Shown: one piece after another, positions 62,587-64,000 of the stretch
How positions within the stretch are numbered: position 1 is the stretch's first letter
Layout: every line of letters starts with the position of its first letter
NCBI GenBank assembly: GCA_029204225.1
Contig: CM055113.1
Coordinates: forward strand, 18,073,746 to 18,137,745
Direction of reading: 5' to 3'
From: Diphasiastrum complanatum
Lineage: Eukaryota; Streptophyta; Lycopodiopsida; Lycopodiales; Lycopodiaceae
Length of the DNA: 64,000 nucleotides
Position numbers and translations under genes: made by a program
Notes under the pieces: generated by a model
Databases searched by the model: none
What the model was told of the DNA's origin: nothing
What the model saw: only the letters and a program-made list of their open reading frames with translations

Positions 62587-63789
62587 GAGAAGAAGATGAA
62601 GGATCAGATGATGATTCTACACCAGGAACTACATCTCTTCATGTTTCAACTCCTTCAATTGCATCAACGTCAGTCTCTACAAGCTTGTCCAATGAATCGA
62701 TGATGGAACAGATCATGAAGTTACACAAGCAATAGATGGAGCAGCTCATAGTCCAATTTGACCAAAAACTTAAGCTCTTCAAAATACTACAACACCACAA
62801 CCAGATCCTTATCAGCAGCAGTATCCTCGACAGGACAATGTTTGGTGTCCCATTTGTATCCAAAATCACAATTCCAACGAGTGTCCGGTACTGAAGTAGA
62901 ATTTGAAGCTGACGCATAGATATTGTCATCTGTGCAATGCGTCCTTGCACGACATTGCGTATTGCCCCTACAACCCATGGATCATACAGCAAAAGAGAAC
63001 TCAATTCCAGACCTCTTATGCTTACCATCAAGGAGCACCTAATGCAGCACCAAGGCTTGGACCAGGCCCTCAACAACAAAGAATGGCACTACCAGCACCA
63101 CCAGGGCCAAATAATCCTCAAGCAGCCCAGGTGAATCTCACAGTGGCAGAAGCTTAAACATTTTTCCAATAGGAAATGCAACAATGGTATGGACCTGATG
63201 AACCATTCATCAATTTTGTTATTAATGAGTATTATGCCACATACGCTGCACAACCACAACGCCAAGGGGGCAGATTATATGGATGTTATGGATGCAGAGA
63301 AGGAAATAGGATTGCAAAATGTCCAAACAAAGGAATTTATACGCCATCTATCGCAAGTGTGGATATGGACATTGCTACAAGAATTGTCCATTGAGAGCCA
63401 GCACCAACGCACCATTGAATTGGATTGCAGTTCAATCAGCAGGCCCAAGCACAACTCCACACTCAACTATACCAAGGAGACCTCCCTATTGTAACGTTCC
63501 AGTGTTAGCTATTACGCGAGCACAAAAGTGCAAGGAGGTAGCTCCATCATCACCACACTCTGTATCAGTGTCAGCTGATCAACCTTCAACATCAGGAGGA
63601 GCGAGATTACCTTATCCAAATGCGAAGGATGAACAAAGACGATATCAGAAGATCAAGCATTGGATACAAGAAGCACAGGCGGAGGAAGCTGCACATCAAC
63701 CGACAGCTCCTCACGACACTGCACCAAAAAGAGATCAATATGCGAACGCATCGCAAGGTTCACCACACAAACTAGATGTGAACGTGTGA
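62587..63789 (+). pseudogene. Gypsy-like Gag, nucleocapsid with repeated zinc-knuckle motifs
   Basis: Plus-strand frames with breaks encode four knuckle-like motifs: CPICIQNHNSNEC (about 62850), CHLCNASLHDIAYC (about 62930, all CCHC ligands), CYGCREGNRIAKC (about 63285, His replaced by Asn) and a degraded KCGYGHCYKNC (about 63350). The last frame (63319-63789) continues with PVLAITRAQKCKEVAP, a stretch typical of the sequence between Gag and protease in gypsy elements, and ends in a low-complexity tail. The next frame, from about 63820 to the window end, reads TKLLTSILSSRMNISIGEFL, which often precedes the protease. Confidence 0.7.
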
Positions 63790-64000
63790 CTACACCATCA
63801 AAAAGAACTATTCCATATGGCAGAACCTGAAGCTCCAAGGACGAAACTATTGACGAGCATCTTATCCAGCAGAATGAATATCTCTATTGGAGAGTTCCTT
63901 CGACTTGCACCTCAAGCAAAGGGTGTCTTGTCAGATTGGTTGAACATTGAATCAGACATACCTTCCAAAGAACCATTATTTTGCACCAATTTTGAAGAAG

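Overview
Eukaryotic DNA from a land plant with a large, AT-rich, transposon-filled nuclear genome. The evidence is Ty1/copia elements with plant initiator-tRNA primer sites, a plant-type tRNA-Thr-like sequence, and one spliced host gene: an F-box/Sel1-repeat/MYND-finger protein of the Arabidopsis At1g67340 type. The sequence does not identify the species; a fern- or gymnosperm-like genome is only a guess. Almost everything else is mobile DNA, much of it nested and broken.

Layout. 0-1.5 kb: a TIR-bounded MITE and an unidentified ORF. 1.6-6 kb: a minus-strand copia element lacking its 3' end. 6-10.5 kb: copia gag remnants, a foldback MITE, and a plus-strand copia remnant whose integrase and gag pieces are in reversed order. 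10.5-14.1 kb and 17.6-21.3 kb: two related accessory blocks, separated by a copia element. 22.3-25.3 kb: a TA-flanked MITE and a long-TIR element carrying a GC-rich minisatellite. 25.5-31.1 kb: copia gag debris interrupted by a gag-only copia element with a 5' LTR and primer site. 31-43 kb: mostly copia-derived debris with inserted LTRs. 43.0-46.2 kb: a young, internally deleted copia element with both LTRs. 47.5-49.6 kb: the F-box/MYND gene. 50-61 kb: sparse AT-rich DNA with another rearranged copia piece and an LTR. 61-64 kb: a hAT-type transposase fragment and the gag end of a gypsy-like element that runs off the window.

Most interesting content. The two accessory blocks share parts I do not recognise from any described element. 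(1) Each has a copy of a divergent histone-H3-like gene. The copy at 18.86-19.26 kb aligns without gaps to H3 residues 48-122 and keeps an H3K4-like tail, but it has four in-frame stops. The copy at 12.03-12.18 kb has an open tail that is cut off at the start of the histone fold. (2) Both blocks carry clusters of a roughly 20-bp motif, consensus near GATATCGGATCAACGCGC, arranged as inverted pairs whose arms start about 50 bp apart. (3) Each block has a short ORF starting just downstream of such a cluster. I infer a mobile element family that carries an H3-like protein and a repeated binding-site or hairpin array. This is inference from one window; no transposase was found in either block.
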